Assembly (NCBI GenBank): GCA_023400235.1
Contig: JAEXFI010000002.1
Span: forward strand, 62,001-126,000
Origin: Bacillota bacterium
GTDB taxonomy: Bacteria > Bacillota > Clostridia > Acetivibrionales > DSM-1351
Length of the DNA stretch: 64,000 nt
Direction of reading: 5' to 3'
Shown: positions 37,319-46,393 of the stretch, in pieces
Layout of the letters: every line of letters starts with the position of its first letter
Numbering within the stretch: position 1 is the stretch's first letter
Position numbers and translations under genes: made by a program
Notes under the pieces: model-generated
Database searches by the model: none
Told to the model about the DNA's origin: nothing
Seen by the model: only the letters and a program-made list of their open reading frames with translations

Positions 37319-37433
37319 CGGCGACACTGCCTGCTTATGCAGGGCAGTATTTTGTTTTGTATCCGGCCTCTGCACATTTGCAGAACTTGTTACAGCCTGG
37401 TTTTACGCCGGGGGTCTCGGCAAACGAGAGGGG
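37319..37433 (+). promoter_or_regulatory. structured leader of queT, candidate preQ1 riboswitch
   Basis: CGGCG (37319-37323) can pair with CGCCG (37406-37410), enclosing a bulged hairpin (37326-37348) and a second one (37369-37374/37379-37384). A third stem (37415-37419/37425-37429) covers part of the GAGAGGGG ribosome site at 37426-37433. The gene context (queT) is known for preQ1 riboswitches, including class III, but I cannot match the class by sequence. Confidence 0.5.
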
Positions 37434-37439
37434 TTATCC

Positions 37440-37940
37440 ATGAGAAACAAGAAAATACAATACCTGACGGTTTCAGCAATGATAGCGGCAGTATACCTGG
37501 CACTGACCATGCTTTTTTACGCAATCAGCTTCAGTCCCATGCAAAGCAGGCTGGCAGAAGCGCTAACAGTACTTCCGTATTTTACGCCCCTTGCCATACC
37601 CGGACTTTTTGTGGGCTGCCTGATCTCAAATATCCTTGGGGGAAACGGCATCTGGGACATTATAATAGGAAGCCTTGCGACACTGCTTTCGGCTTTTCTT
37701 ACGTATAAGCTGACCTTTAACAGACCCCGCAGAAAGTGGCTGGCACCGCTGCCTCCTGTTCTCATAAACGCTGTTGTTATCGGTGCCATGCTCAGTGTAC
37801 TCTATGAACTTCCGTTGTTTGTCACAATGCTTGAGGTGGGAGTGGGTCAGATTATAGCGTGCTATGTGGCAGGATTTCCATTAATGTCATTATTTGAAAG
37901 CAGTAAAAAAATTAGTGAACTTTTTAAGCGCTTTTCTTAA
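37440..37940 (+). CDS. queT: QueT-like queuosine-precursor transporter (ECF S component)
   Basis: A 166-aa membrane protein with five or six helices. The segment RLAEALTVLPYFTPLAIPGLFVGCLISNILGG is typical of the QueT/COG4708 family of S components, thought to import preQ0/preQ1. It would rely on a shared ECF module encoded elsewhere, as would FolT in this window. The folded leader before it suits metabolite control of translation. Confidence 0.9.
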   Translation: MRNKKIQYLTVSAMIAAVYLALTMLFYAISFSPMQSRLAEALTVLPYFTPLAIPGLFVGCLISNILGGNGIWDIIIGSLATLLSAFLTYKLTFNRPRRKWLAPLPPVLINAVVIGAMLSVLYELPLFVTMLEVGVGQIIACYVAGFPLMSLFESSKKISELFKRFS

Positions 37941-38063
37941 AAATGTTCATTTTTAAGCTTGATTTTTTCTAATGACTAAGATACAATTACCTTGTTGACG
38001 GAAAGTCATATATTTTAAAATTAAATAATGATGTTTTTTAATATGCATTATATTAAAAAATAT

Positions 38064-38130
38064 CCCGTATATACTCGGTGATATGGTCCGAAAGTCTCTA
38101 CGAAGCCGCCGTAAATGGCTTTGCTACGGG
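38064..38130 (+). ncRNA. guanine-type purine riboswitch
   Basis: P1 pairs CCCGTA (38064-38069) with TACGGG (38125-38130). The P2 loop TGATATGGT, the core GTCTCTAC, the P3 loop CCGTAAAT and the 3' core GCTACG are in canonical order. The discriminator before TACG is C (38124), which predicts guanine or hypoxanthine rather than adenine. The downstream gene is xpt, the classic target. Confidence 0.93.
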
Positions 38131-38171
38131 TGTTCATCTTTGACATTTAATTTATTGTCGTAAGAAATTAG

Positions 38172-38200
38172 AGCTCCCAATCCATGATTGGGAGCTTTTT
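38172..38200 (+). terminator. terminator of the guanine riboswitch
   Basis: An 11-bp perfect stem (AGCTCCCAATC at 38172-38182 with 38186-38196) with a 3-base loop and a T-run, 42 bases after the aptamer. This is the expected OFF-state terminator of the xpt leader. Confidence 0.9.
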
Positions 38201-38297
38201 GATTAACTGGCGCGGGTTTTTGTGCTGTTAGTGATTTTATTATGACTTGGGATATTATGTTTTATACATTTTATTTCATATTTTCTGGAGGATTAAG

Positions 38298-38870
38298 ATG
38301 GAGCTCTTAAAGCAAAGGATTTTAATGGATGGTCAAGTAATAGGCAATGATATCTTGAAGGTGGATTCCTTTTTGAACCATCAAATGGATGTTCAGCTCT
38401 TCAATGAAATGGGCAGGGAGTTTCACAAATTATTTGCCCACAAAAAGGTTACCAAAATATTGACAATTGAATCCTCAGGTATTGGTATTGCCTGCATTGC
38501 GGCACAGTACTTCAATGTTCCGGTTGTTTTTGCAAAAAAAACAGAAGCCAGGAATCTGGATGCCGAAACCTATCTGGCAGAAGTGTTTTCATTCACAAAG
38601 GGAAAAACCTATAATGTAAGAGTTTCCAAAAATTATATAAATTCAAGGGATGTTGTTCTGATAATAGATGATTTTCTTGCCAACGGCAAAGCCGCCCTTG
38701 GTCTTGCAGAAATCGCAGAGCAGGCCGGAGCAGCGGTGGCGGGGATTGGCATAGCAATTGAGAAGGGCTTTCAGAATGGTGGCAAGCTGTTAAGGGAAAG
38801 AGGACTGGACGTTCAATCTCTTGCAATTGTAGATGGAATGCAGGATGGAAGGATTACCTTCAGACAGTAG
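38298..38870 (+). CDS. xpt: xanthine phosphoribosyltransferase
   Basis: This enzyme salvages xanthine (and guanine) to the nucleotide using PRPP. It is 190 aa, the usual length. The start MELLKQRI, the ESSGIGIA segment, and the PRPP loop VLIIDDFLANGKAA are family marks. GGAGGATTAAG places the ATG at 38298; the longer frame is rejected. Its guanine riboswitch and the nucleoside transporter that follows make a purine salvage block. Confidence 0.95.
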   Translation: MELLKQRILMDGQVIGNDILKVDSFLNHQMDVQLFNEMGREFHKLFAHKKVTKILTIESSGIGIACIAAQYFNVPVVFAKKTEARNLDAETYLAEVFSFTKGKTYNVRVSKNYINSRDVVLIIDDFLANGKAALGLAEIAEQAGAAVAGIGIAIEKGFQNGGKLLRERGLDVQSLAIVDGMQDGRITFRQ

Positions 38871-38991
38871 GCTTTGTCATGGCTATTGGGTGATTGCGGT
38901 TTTATGTAAACAATTTTTGATTAAATGCTCCGTTATGGATGCATTATAATATATCATTAATTTATTTATTTAGAATTAGGGGGATTACAAA

Positions 38992-40155
38992 ATGAAAAAG
39001 TTATTAGCATTAATGCTTGCTGTTGTTATGATCAGCACAGCGCTTTTAGCCGGTTGTGGAGCAAGCTCGTCCGGGGACAACTCTGCTGCTTCCACCGACA
39101 GTACCGCAGCTTCAACTTCCGCTGCAAATGATTCGGCAGCTGGTGCAAAAGCTGTAAAAGCAGGTTTTATCTACATCGGACCAATCGGTGACGGCGGATA
39201 TACCTATGCTCACGACCAGGGCCGCTTGTTTCTTGAAAAGGAGCTGGGAGCTAAAGGCGTAACCACCACCTTCCTTGAAAATGTTGCTGAGGACGCATCC
39301 AGTGAAAAGGCTATGAAAGACCTTATAGACCAGGGCTGTAATGTTATATTTGCAACCAGCTTCGGCTACATGGAATATGTGGACAGGGTTGCAAAGGAAT
39401 ATCCCGATGTGAAGTTCTTCCACTGCTCAGGCTATCTTTCAAATGACACAAACTTTGTTAACTACTTCGGAAGAATAGAACAGACCAGATATCTTTCAGG
39501 AATAGCTGCAGGACTTAAGACAAAATCCGGCAAAATCGGTTATGTTGCCGCAAAACAGATTCCTGAGGTTATAAGAGGTGTAAACGCATTTACATTAGGA
39601 GTTCAGTCGGTAAATCCAACAGCAACTGTAAATGTTAAATGGACTGATACCTGGTATGACCCCACCTTGGAAAAGAATGCCGCAACAGCACTTTTGAACG
39701 ACGGCTGTGATGTAATAGCCCAGCACCAGGATACTACAGGTCCTCAGGTTGCTGCAGAAGAAAAGAATGCCTTTGCCATCGGTTACAATTCCGACAGCAG
39801 CAAGGCAGCTCCAAAGGCATATATAACAGCTCCCATCTGGAACTGGGGTGTATACTATGTTGACCAGGTGCAGAAGATACTGGATGGAACCTGGAAGGCA
39901 GAAAACTACTGGGGAGGACTTAAGGAAGGCGTTGTAGACCTTGCTCCTCTCACCGAAAATGCTGCGCCAGGAACAAAGGAAAAGGTTGAAGACATCAAGG
40001 CAAAAATTCTTGACGGTTCCTTCAATGTTTTCGCAGGTCCTATCAAGGATCAGACCGGTGCGGTCAAGGTTGCTGAAGGCGCTGTAATGAGCGATGACGA
40101 CCAATTGAGCTGCAAATGGTTTGTTCAGGGAGTAAACGGTAAAATAGACAACTAA
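38992..40155 (+). CDS. BMP-family nucleoside-binding lipoprotein of an ABC transporter
   Basis: An extracellular lipoprotein (387 aa) with signal peptide and lipobox LAGC (Cys22), a Ser/Ala-rich spacer, then the basic-membrane-protein fold (GFIYIGPIGDGGYTYAHDQGR). Family members bind purine nucleosides. ATPase and two permease genes follow, and a hairpin after this gene can reduce readthrough so that the binding protein is made in excess. A TATAAT lies at 38945-38950. Confidence 0.92.
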   Translation: MKKLLALMLAVVMISTALLAGCGASSSGDNSAASTDSTAASTSAANDSAAGAKAVKAGFIYIGPIGDGGYTYAHDQGRLFLEKELGAKGVTTTFLENVAEDASSEKAMKDLIDQGCNVIFATSFGYMEYVDRVAKEYPDVKFFHCSGYLSNDTNFVNYFGRIEQTRYLSGIAAGLKTKSGKIGYVAAKQIPEVIRGVNAFTLGVQSVNPTATVNVKWTDTWYDPTLEKNAATALLNDGCDVIAQHQDTTGPQVAAEEKNAFAIGYNSDSSKAAPKAYITAPIWNWGVYYVDQVQKILDGTWKAENYWGGLKEGVVDLAPLTENAAPGTKEKVEDIKAKILDGSFNVFAGPIKDQTGAVKVAEGAVMSDDDQLSCKWFVQGVNGKIDN

Positions 40156-40191
40156 TAATGTTTATCTTCGGATAACATAAATTGACAGGCT

Positions 40192-40248
40192 TTTATTAGC
40201 AGTAGTCCAGGCCGGATACGGTTTATGACTACTGCTAATAAAGTTTTT
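40192..40248 (+). terminator. hairpin between binding-protein and ATPase genes
   Basis: A 16-bp perfect stem (40192-40207 with 40227-40242) is followed by G and five T's. It is probably a partial terminator that sets operon stoichiometry, as is common after binding-protein genes. Confidence 0.85.
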
Positions 40249-40302
40249 AAAGAGGCAATAAAGAGGCAATAATGTAAAATATTTTTATTAAAAGGTGACG
40301 CC

Positions 40303-41832
40303 GTGAATAATGAAGTTTATATTAAAATTGAAAATCTGACAAAAACCTTTGGCTCCGTAGTTGCAAACAACAATGTTTCGCTGGAGGTAAGAAAAGGTGA
40401 GATTCATGCCTTGCTGGGAGAGAATGGCTCCGGCAAAAGCACGCTTATGAACATGCTCTCCGGTATATATACCCCGGACAGCGGCGCCATATACATCAGA
40501 GGAAAAAAGGCTTCCTTCAGGAATCCAAAGGAGTCCATGGCACTAGGGATTGGGATGATTCATCAGCATTTCAAGCTTGTGGAAGTGCTGACGGCAAAAG
40601 AAAATATCATAGCAGGTCAGAAGGGCACTTTTTTTATAGGCAGCAGGAAGCTGTCCAAAAAAATCCGTGATATCTCCGACCGGTACGGCCTGGCAGTAGA
40701 TCCGGATAAAAAGGTTTATAACATGTCGGTGGGAGAAAAGCAGACTGTGGAAATACTAAAGGTGCTGTACAGGGGTGCTGAGATTCTCATACTGGACGAG
40801 CCCACTGCAGTTCTGACTCCTCAGGAAACACAGAGCCTTTTTAATATTCTGAGAAAAATGAGACAGGCAGGCTGCTCAATAATCATAATTACTCATAAAT
40901 TAAATGAGGTCATGGAAATATCAGACAGAATAACTGTTCTTCGAAAAGGGGAAACCTTCGGAACGGTAAACAAGACAGATACAAATGCAAATGAGCTTAC
41001 CAATCTTATGGTTGGCAGAGCTGTTGATCTTTCTATTAATAGGGTTTTGAAAAAGAACAATAGTACCATATTGAAAATAAAGGACCTGACGGTTACTGAC
41101 GAGGAAAATGTAAAGGCATTGAACGCCGTGAGCTTTACTCTGGATGCCGGAGAGATTCTGGGAGTGGCTGGTGTTGCCGGAAGCGGTCAGAAGGAGCTTT
41201 GTGAGACGATTGCGGGATTGTATCCCGTGGCTTCCGGAGCAATTGAATATAATGACGAAAATATCGTAGGTAAAAATCCGCGTGATATAATCAAAATGGG
41301 TATCAGCATGAGCTTTATACCCGAAGACAGGCTGGGAATGGGTCTGATAGCCTCCATGGGCATGGTGGACAACATGATTCTCAAGGAGTACCAGAATCAG
41401 AAGGGCCTGTTCATTGAAAAGAAAACAGCAAAAAACCTATCACAAAAACTGGTAGAGAAATTGGAAATCAATACACCCGGTATATACCATCCTGTCAGGC
41501 AGCTGTCCGGCGGAAATATTCAGAAGGTGCTGCTGGGCCGCGAAATAGAATCCAATCCACATTTGCTCATTACCGCCTATCCGGTGAGAGGTCTTGACAT
41601 CAATGCCTCCTACACCATATATGACCTGCTGAATGAGCAGAAGGAAAAGGGTGTGGGGATACTCTTTATCGGGGAGGACCTGGACGTGCTCATAGAGCTT
41701 TGCGACAGGATCATGGTTTTGTGTAACGGCCAGGTTACGGGAATAGTCAATGCGGCTGATGTGACAAAGGAACAACTGGGCCTGATGATGGCCGGAGAAA
41801 AATGGGAAGATGTTATGGGGAGGGGCGCCTGA
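40303..41832 (+). CDS. nucleoside ABC transporter ATP-binding protein (double cassette)
   Basis: A 509-aa ATPase with two cassettes, like MglA/RbsA/NupO. The first has GENGSGKST, MSVGEKQTVEIL and ILDEPTAVLTPQE. The second is degenerate in the A loop (GVAGSGQKEL), has LSGGNIQKVLLGRE, and carries TAYPVRGLD in place of the usual LDEPT. That is normal for this subfamily. It is coupled to the first permease gene by a one-base stop-start overlap. Confidence 0.93.
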   Translation: MNNEVYIKIENLTKTFGSVVANNNVSLEVRKGEIHALLGENGSGKSTLMNMLSGIYTPDSGAIYIRGKKASFRNPKESMALGIGMIHQHFKLVEVLTAKENIIAGQKGTFFIGSRKLSKKIRDISDRYGLAVDPDKKVYNMSVGEKQTVEILKVLYRGAEILILDEPTAVLTPQETQSLFNILRKMRQAGCSIIIITHKLNEVMEISDRITVLRKGETFGTVNKTDTNANELTNLMVGRAVDLSINRVLKKNNSTILKIKDLTVTDEENVKALNAVSFTLDAGEILGVAGVAGSGQKELCETIAGLYPVASGAIEYNDENIVGKNPRDIIKMGISMSFIPEDRLGMGLIASMGMVDNMILKEYQNQKGLFIEKKTAKNLSQKLVEKLEINTPGIYHPVRQLSGGNIQKVLLGREIESNPHLLITAYPVRGLDINASYTIYDLLNEQKEKGVGILFIGEDLDVLIELCDRIMVLCNGQVTGIVNAADVTKEQLGLMMAGEKWEDVMGRGA

Positions 41833-42911
41833 TGTTCAGAGTAGTAAAACGTACCGATTTAACCCGGAGGAAGTCTGTAACCTTCAGATTACTGGCCATT
41901 TTGGCCGCCCTTGTTACCTCGGGTGTATTCCTGATGCTTCTGGGTTTCAATCCCTTGAAGGTATATTTATCAATGCTGGACGGCTCCTTCGGTTCTGCAT
42001 ATAGATTCAAGGAGGCCATAATAAAGACCGTGCCTCTGGTGGTCACCTCCCTGGGTATAGCCGTTGCCTTCAGGATGAAGTTCTGGAACATAGGTGCCGA
42101 GGGACAGATTATCATGGGTGCTTTTGGAGCCACCTATTTTGCACTGTACTTCAATCAACTGCCCGCTGCAGTCCTGATACCTTTAATGATGCTGGCGGCG
42201 ATTGCAGCCGGTGGCTTATGGGCTCTTATTCCGGCTTTTTTCAAGGCTCAGTTTGGTACCAATGAAACCTTGTTTACCCTTATGATGAATTATATAGCCT
42301 TGAAATGGATTAACTATCTGCAGTACGGACCCTGGAAGGACCCTAAGGCACTTGGCTTCGGGAAAATAGCCATGTTCAAGGACAACGCCCTTATGCCGAA
42401 GCTTTTCGGAATTCATATTGGCTGGGTTCTGGCGGTAATCCTGGTTGTAATAATGTACATCTTTATCAATATAACCAAAAGAGGTTATGAAATACAGGTT
42501 ATCGGAGAAAGTGAAAACACTGCCAGGTATGCAGGAATGAATGTGAAAAAGATTATTTTATCCTCACTTTTTATAAGCGGTGCCATATGCGGACTGGTGG
42601 GAATGTTCCAGGTTTCGGGGGTTAACGGAACCCTCACCTACCAGGTAGCCGGAGGAGTGGGCTATACGGCCATAATCACCACCTGGCTGGCAGGTCTGAG
42701 CGCTCCGGTAATAGTTGTTGTCTGCTTCCTTTTTGCGGTGCTTCAGCAGGGAGGCACGTTCATACAGACCGCCTTCCAGATTCCTGCCTCGGCAGCACAG
42801 CTTATCCAGGGTCTGATATTGTTCTTTGTACTGGGAAGCGAGTTTTTCGTGCAGTACCGATTGGTTTTGAAAGACAGGAAAAATTCTGAAAAAGTAAAGG
42901 AGGCGGCATAA
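41832..42911 (+). CDS. nucleoside ABC transporter permease 1
   Basis: A 359-aa membrane subunit of the BPD_transp_2 family with about nine helices. FRMKFWNIGAEGQIIMGA is the characteristic motif. The ATG at 41832 overlaps the ATPase TGA; the in-frame ATG at 41802 lies inside the ATPase gene and is less likely. Confidence 0.92.
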   Translation: MFRVVKRTDLTRRKSVTFRLLAILAALVTSGVFLMLLGFNPLKVYLSMLDGSFGSAYRFKEAIIKTVPLVVTSLGIAVAFRMKFWNIGAEGQIIMGAFGATYFALYFNQLPAAVLIPLMMLAAIAAGGLWALIPAFFKAQFGTNETLFTLMMNYIALKWINYLQYGPWKDPKALGFGKIAMFKDNALMPKLFGIHIGWVLAVILVVIMYIFINITKRGYEIQVIGESENTARYAGMNVKKIILSSLFISGAICGLVGMFQVSGVNGTLTYQVAGGVGYTAIITTWLAGLSAPVIVVVCFLFAVLQQGGTFIQTAFQIPASAAQLIQGLILFFVLGSEFFVQYRLVLKDRKNSEKVKEAA

Positions 42912-43855
42912 TGGAGGCATTTTTAAGTGTATTGACCTTTGTACTGATAGATGCCATAAGAGCGGGAACACCTTTGCTTTTTGCAACTCTTGGCGAAATA
43001 TTTGCAGAGAAGGTAGGAAACCTGAATCTGGGTGTGGAAGGCATGATGCTCATGGGTGCGGTTATGGGCTTCAGTGTGGGTTTATCCACAGGAAGCCCCC
43101 TGCTGGGTGTGCTGGCGGCACTTGGGGCGGGAGCCTGCGGTGCGTTGGTTTTTGCCTTCCTTACCATAACCTTGAGGGCCAACCAGATAGTTTCAGGACT
43201 GTCACTTACCATATTCGGGACAGGCTTTTCCAGCTTTGTAGGTCAGAAGCTGGTTGGAGAAGCACTGCCGGAATCAATAAAGACAGTGTTCAAGGCAGTA
43301 AAAATTCCGGGATTAAGTGAAATACCCGTTATAGGACCTGCTCTATTCAACCAGGATATATTGGTCTATGCAGGCTATATTGTTGCTGTGGTTTCAGGTG
43401 TATACCTTTACAGGACCAGAACCGGACTGAATCTGAGAACAGTGGGGGAAAACCCCGGAGCTGCCGATACTGCCGGAATTAATATCACCTTGTACAAGTA
43501 TATTCATATATTGCTGGGAGGAGCTTTCGCCGGTCTGGGAGGAGGTTACCTGTCACTGGTGGCGGTTCCGTCCTGGCAGGATGCGGTAACCGGGGGCAGA
43601 GGCTGGATTGCTGTGGCCCTGGTTATTTTCGTAACCTGGAATCCATACAAGTCCATGGTGGGAGCGTATTTCTTCGGCGGCCTGAGCATATTGGGACTGT
43701 ACCTTCAAAGTCATTCACCCATTCCTCAGAGTATTTTTGATATGCTGCCTTATCTGGCAACAATAGTTGTACTGGTTATGATATCTCTTAAGAAATCAAA
43801 GGAGAATTGTGCTCCCAAGGCGCTGGGTGAACCGTATTTCAGAGAGGACAGATAG
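42911..43855 (+). CDS. nucleoside ABC transporter permease 2
   Basis: The second membrane subunit (314 aa, about eight helices). GEIFAEKVGNLNLGVEGMM is the family motif, matching the FWNIGAEGQ motif of permease 1. The TAATG overlap with the upstream gene and AAAGGAGG eight bases before the start show tight coupling. Confidence 0.92.
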   Translation: MEAFLSVLTFVLIDAIRAGTPLLFATLGEIFAEKVGNLNLGVEGMMLMGAVMGFSVGLSTGSPLLGVLAALGAGACGALVFAFLTITLRANQIVSGLSLTIFGTGFSSFVGQKLVGEALPESIKTVFKAVKIPGLSEIPVIGPALFNQDILVYAGYIVAVVSGVYLYRTRTGLNLRTVGENPGAADTAGINITLYKYIHILLGGAFAGLGGGYLSLVAVPSWQDAVTGGRGWIAVALVIFVTWNPYKSMVGAYFFGGLSILGLYLQSHSPIPQSIFDMLPYLATIVVLVMISLKKSKENCAPKALGEPYFREDR

Positions 43856-43874
43856 GCACGGAACATGTATATAT

Positions 43875-43930
43875 GGGACTGTTACAGAACATTCATCTAA
43901 ATGTGGGTTATGTTTGTAGCAGTCTCTTTT
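43875..43930 (+). terminator. terminator of the nucleoside transporter operon
   Basis: A long imperfect stem (GGGACTGTTACAGAA from 43875 with TTGTAGCAGTCTC ending at 43926, several G-U pairs) is followed by TTTT. Confidence 0.8.
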
Positions 43931-44027
43931 ATTTGTTTTGAAGGCTATGCTAAAGATAAATATTTATATTCTTTGTATAATGACAACGTAAACATTTAAC
44001 AGTTTGAAAGAAATATACCTGTTTTAG

Positions 44028-44036
44028 TGATATAAT
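44028..44036 (+). promoter_or_regulatory. extended -10 promoter of the 55-aa membrane protein gene
   Basis: TGATATAAT at 44028-44036 is a perfect extended -10 (TG plus TATAAT), 40 bases before the small gene. No well-spaced -35 is visible, which extended -10 promoters can tolerate. Confidence 0.55.
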
Positions 44037-44075
44037 ATTAGGATAATAATCAGAGGAAGGGTCTGAAGGGTTGCC

Positions 44076-44243
44076 ATGAACAAGATTATCAGGCTGGGAA
44101 GCCTGCTGTTTACTTTAATGCTGCTGGGTTTTTCGGCCTTGAGATACTCCGCCGGCAGCAACAGGTCAGCCATATATTTTCTTACAGCGGCCGCAGGCTT
44201 TCTGTTGGTATACATATCGTACCGCAGGAGGGGCCCGCGGTAA
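44076..44243 (+). CDS. small two-helix membrane protein, 55 aa
   Basis: An ATG frame with AAGGG five bases upstream and its own extended -10 promoter. The product starts MNKIIRLGSLLFTLMLLG and has two hydrophobic helices (about 7-23 and 33-48) with a basic tail ending YRRRGPR. No family is recognised. It lies alone between the nucleoside transporter and trpS; the good ribosome site and membrane topology argue that it is a real gene. Confidence 0.65.
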   Translation: MNKIIRLGSLLFTLMLLGFSALRYSAGSNRSAIYFLTAAAGFLLVYISYRRRGPR

Positions 44244-44438
44244 AAGTGAAAATAAGCCAAAACAGGTCAAAATGTTTGACGGGGTTGTAAATGTACATAA
44301 ATATGGATAAAACACCTTGTTATAACTTATACTTTAGTGATAAAATCATTTATGGTGTTTTTAACATGCAGTTTGTGTGGATTAACATGATTTCTGAAAT
44401 ATAACATTTAATAATATTAGGTTAAGGATGTGTTTGCA

Positions 44439-45449
44439 ATGGAAAAGGCAGAGCAAAAGAAAAGGATTTTCAGCGGTGTACAGCCCTCTGGTAATCTTAC
44501 CATAGGAAATTATCTGGGAGCTATCAAGAACTGGATTCCCATGCAGGATGAATTTGAGTGCCTGTACTGTGTGGTTGATCTCCACACGCTCACGGTAAGG
44601 CAGGTTCCTGCAGAATTGAGGCAGCGCAGTCTGAATCTGCTGGCCCTGTATATGGCCTGCGGTCTTGATCCCCAAAAGAGCATACTTTATTTACAATCCC
44701 ATGTAAGCGCTCATGCTGAGCTTGCATGGATTTTAAACTGCTATACCTACATGGGCGAGCTGAACAGAATGACACAGTTCAAGGACAAATCCGCCAAGCA
44801 TGCCGACAATATAAATGCAGGTTTATTTGCGTATCCGGTGCTGATGGCAGCAGATATTCTGTTGTATCAGACAGATTTGGTTCCCATAGGCCAGGATCAG
44901 AAGCAGCACCTTGAAATAACCAGGGATATTGCCGAAAGATTCAATAAGGCATATGGTGAAACCTTTACCATTCCGGAGCCATATATACCTAAAATAGGTG
45001 CGAAGATTATGAGTCTTCAGGAACCTGAAAAGAAGATGTCAAAATCAGACGAGAATGAAAATGCGTATGTATTCATACTTGATTCAGAGGATGCAATTAT
45101 AAGAAAATTCAAAAGGGCTGTTACCGACTCTGAACGTGAAATACGCTATGATGAAGAAAACAAGCCAGGAGTCAGCAATCTGATAAGCATATATTCCGCC
45201 GTAACCGGAAAAGGCTTCTCCGACATAGAAAAGGAGTTCTCTGGTAGCTCCTACGGAGAGTTGAAGGAAGTTGTGGGACAATCTGTAGCCCAGATGCTTA
45301 AACCCATACAACAGAAATACAATGATTTGACTGCAAACAAGGATTACCTGAATTCAATATTAAAGGAAAACTCCGAAAAAGCGTCATATATGGCCAGGAA
45401 AACTCTGTCAAAGGTTCAAAGAAAGATTGGACTGCTGCCAAGGAGCTAG
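44439..45449 (+). CDS. trpS: tryptophanyl-tRNA synthetase
   Basis: A class I aminoacyl-tRNA synthetase (336 aa) that charges tRNA-Trp. The HIGH-equivalent PSGNLTIGNYLG (16-27) and KMSKS (199-203) are intact, and the GELNRMTQFKDK segment is typical. The ATG at 44439 lies ten bases after AAGGA; the GTG at 44430 is too close. The 195-nt leader was searched for the T-box signature and none was seen. Confidence 0.96.
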   Translation: MEKAEQKKRIFSGVQPSGNLTIGNYLGAIKNWIPMQDEFECLYCVVDLHTLTVRQVPAELRQRSLNLLALYMACGLDPQKSILYLQSHVSAHAELAWILNCYTYMGELNRMTQFKDKSAKHADNINAGLFAYPVLMAADILLYQTDLVPIGQDQKQHLEITRDIAERFNKAYGETFTIPEPYIPKIGAKIMSLQEPEKKMSKSDENENAYVFILDSEDAIIRKFKRAVTDSEREIRYDEENKPGVSNLISIYSAVTGKGFSDIEKEFSGSSYGELKEVVGQSVAQMLKPIQQKYNDLTANKDYLNSILKENSEKASYMARKTLSKVQRKIGLLPRS

Positions 45450-45725
45450 AGAAAGGAACGGGGATCATTTCATGAGTGAAGGTGGCTCTTGGTGAAATGG
45501 TGCCTGTTTTTTTGAAATATGAGCAGTTTATATATTTAAGAGATTATTACGTATGCTCCTCTGGTCCTAAAAAAACTGCCGGACAGGCAATATAAGTTTT
45601 AGATGTCTGTTGCCTGAATATAAATAATATGTAGAGATTACAACTGATAGTTTTCCACTGAAAAGCAGCTGAAGCGCTTACTGAAAATTTGACTGAAAAA
45701 TTAATCGTATTGCTAGGAGACAAAA

Positions 45726-46292
45726 ATGGCAACCACTGAATTGATACTATTAGCATTGGGGCTGTCAATGGATGCATCGGCTGTGTCCATTTCCAACTCG
45801 CTGTGCATAAACAAAATAAGATTTAAACATATTATCCAAATGGCATTAATGTTTGCTGTTTTTCAGGGACTCATGCCCTTAATAGGCTTTTTTGCGGCCA
45901 GCAGGTTTGAGGCATCCATAAGCCGCTTTGACCATTGGATAGCCTTCATACTCCTTGCTATTATTGGAGGAAAGATGCTGCACGAGGCAATCAAGGCCGA
46001 CATAAACCAGGAATGTTCCCTGTTTTCTCTTACCTTAAGGCTTTTGCTGGTACAGGGCATCGCCACAAGCATTGATGCGCTGGCTGTGGGTGTCAGCCTC
46101 TCCGCCCTAAATGTAAACATATACTATTCCATAGCTATTATCAGCACGGTAACCTTTATATGCTGCGGCCTTGCTGTACTGGTTGCCAAAAGATTCGGAA
46201 ATCTTCTGGGCAAAAGGGCAGGAATTGCCGGGGGAGTTATTTTAATTGCCATTGGACTGAAAATTTTTCTGGAGCACATGTTTTTTCAATAG
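45726..46292 (+). CDS. mntP: MntP-type manganese efflux pump
   Basis: A 188-aa, six-helix membrane protein. The two pseudo-symmetric Asp motifs LSMDASAVS (helix 1) and TSIDALAVG (helix 4) are the metal-binding marks of the MntP family. TAGGAGA lies just before the ATG. The 276-nt upstream region has a hairpin (CAGGCAA with TTGCCTG) but I did not recognise the yybP-ykoY Mn riboswitch. Confidence 0.92.
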   Translation: MATTELILLALGLSMDASAVSISNSLCINKIRFKHIIQMALMFAVFQGLMPLIGFFAASRFEASISRFDHWIAFILLAIIGGKMLHEAIKADINQECSLFSLTLRLLLVQGIATSIDALAVGVSLSALNVNIYYSIAIISTVTFICCGLAVLVAKRFGNLLGKRAGIAGGVILIAIGLKIFLEHMFFQ

Positions 46293-46342
46293 GCCTTTAA
46301 AGGGTGTACAGCAGGTTTGCAGAATTTTTGCCAAGAATTGTG

Positions 46343-46384
46343 AAGACGCAAAAACAAACGTATGTTTGATTTTGCGTCTTTTTG
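46343..46384 (+). terminator. terminator of mntP
   Basis: The stem AAGACGCAAAA (46343-46353) with TTTTGCGTCTT (46370-46380) extends inward through CAAAC/GTTTG and is followed by T's. It overlaps the uvrB promoter. Confidence 0.85.
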
Positions 46385-46393
46385 TGATATAAT
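46355..46393 (+). promoter_or_regulatory. uvrB promoter with SOS-box-like palindrome
   Basis: TTGATT (46366-46371) and TGATATAAT (TATAAT at 46388-46393) are 16 bases apart. CAAAC-gtat-GTTTG at 46355-46368 overlaps the -35 and resembles the Gram-positive LexA site GAAC-N4-GTTC with one change per half. LexA control is plausible but unproven. Confidence 0.5.

Noticed and set aside
44244..44438. Possible T-box leader before trpS
   Set aside because: No T-box sequence (AGGGTGGNACCGCG) or specifier stem was found.
45450..45725. Possible yybP-ykoY manganese riboswitch before mntP
   Set aside because: The conserved core of that class was not found; only simple hairpins are visible.
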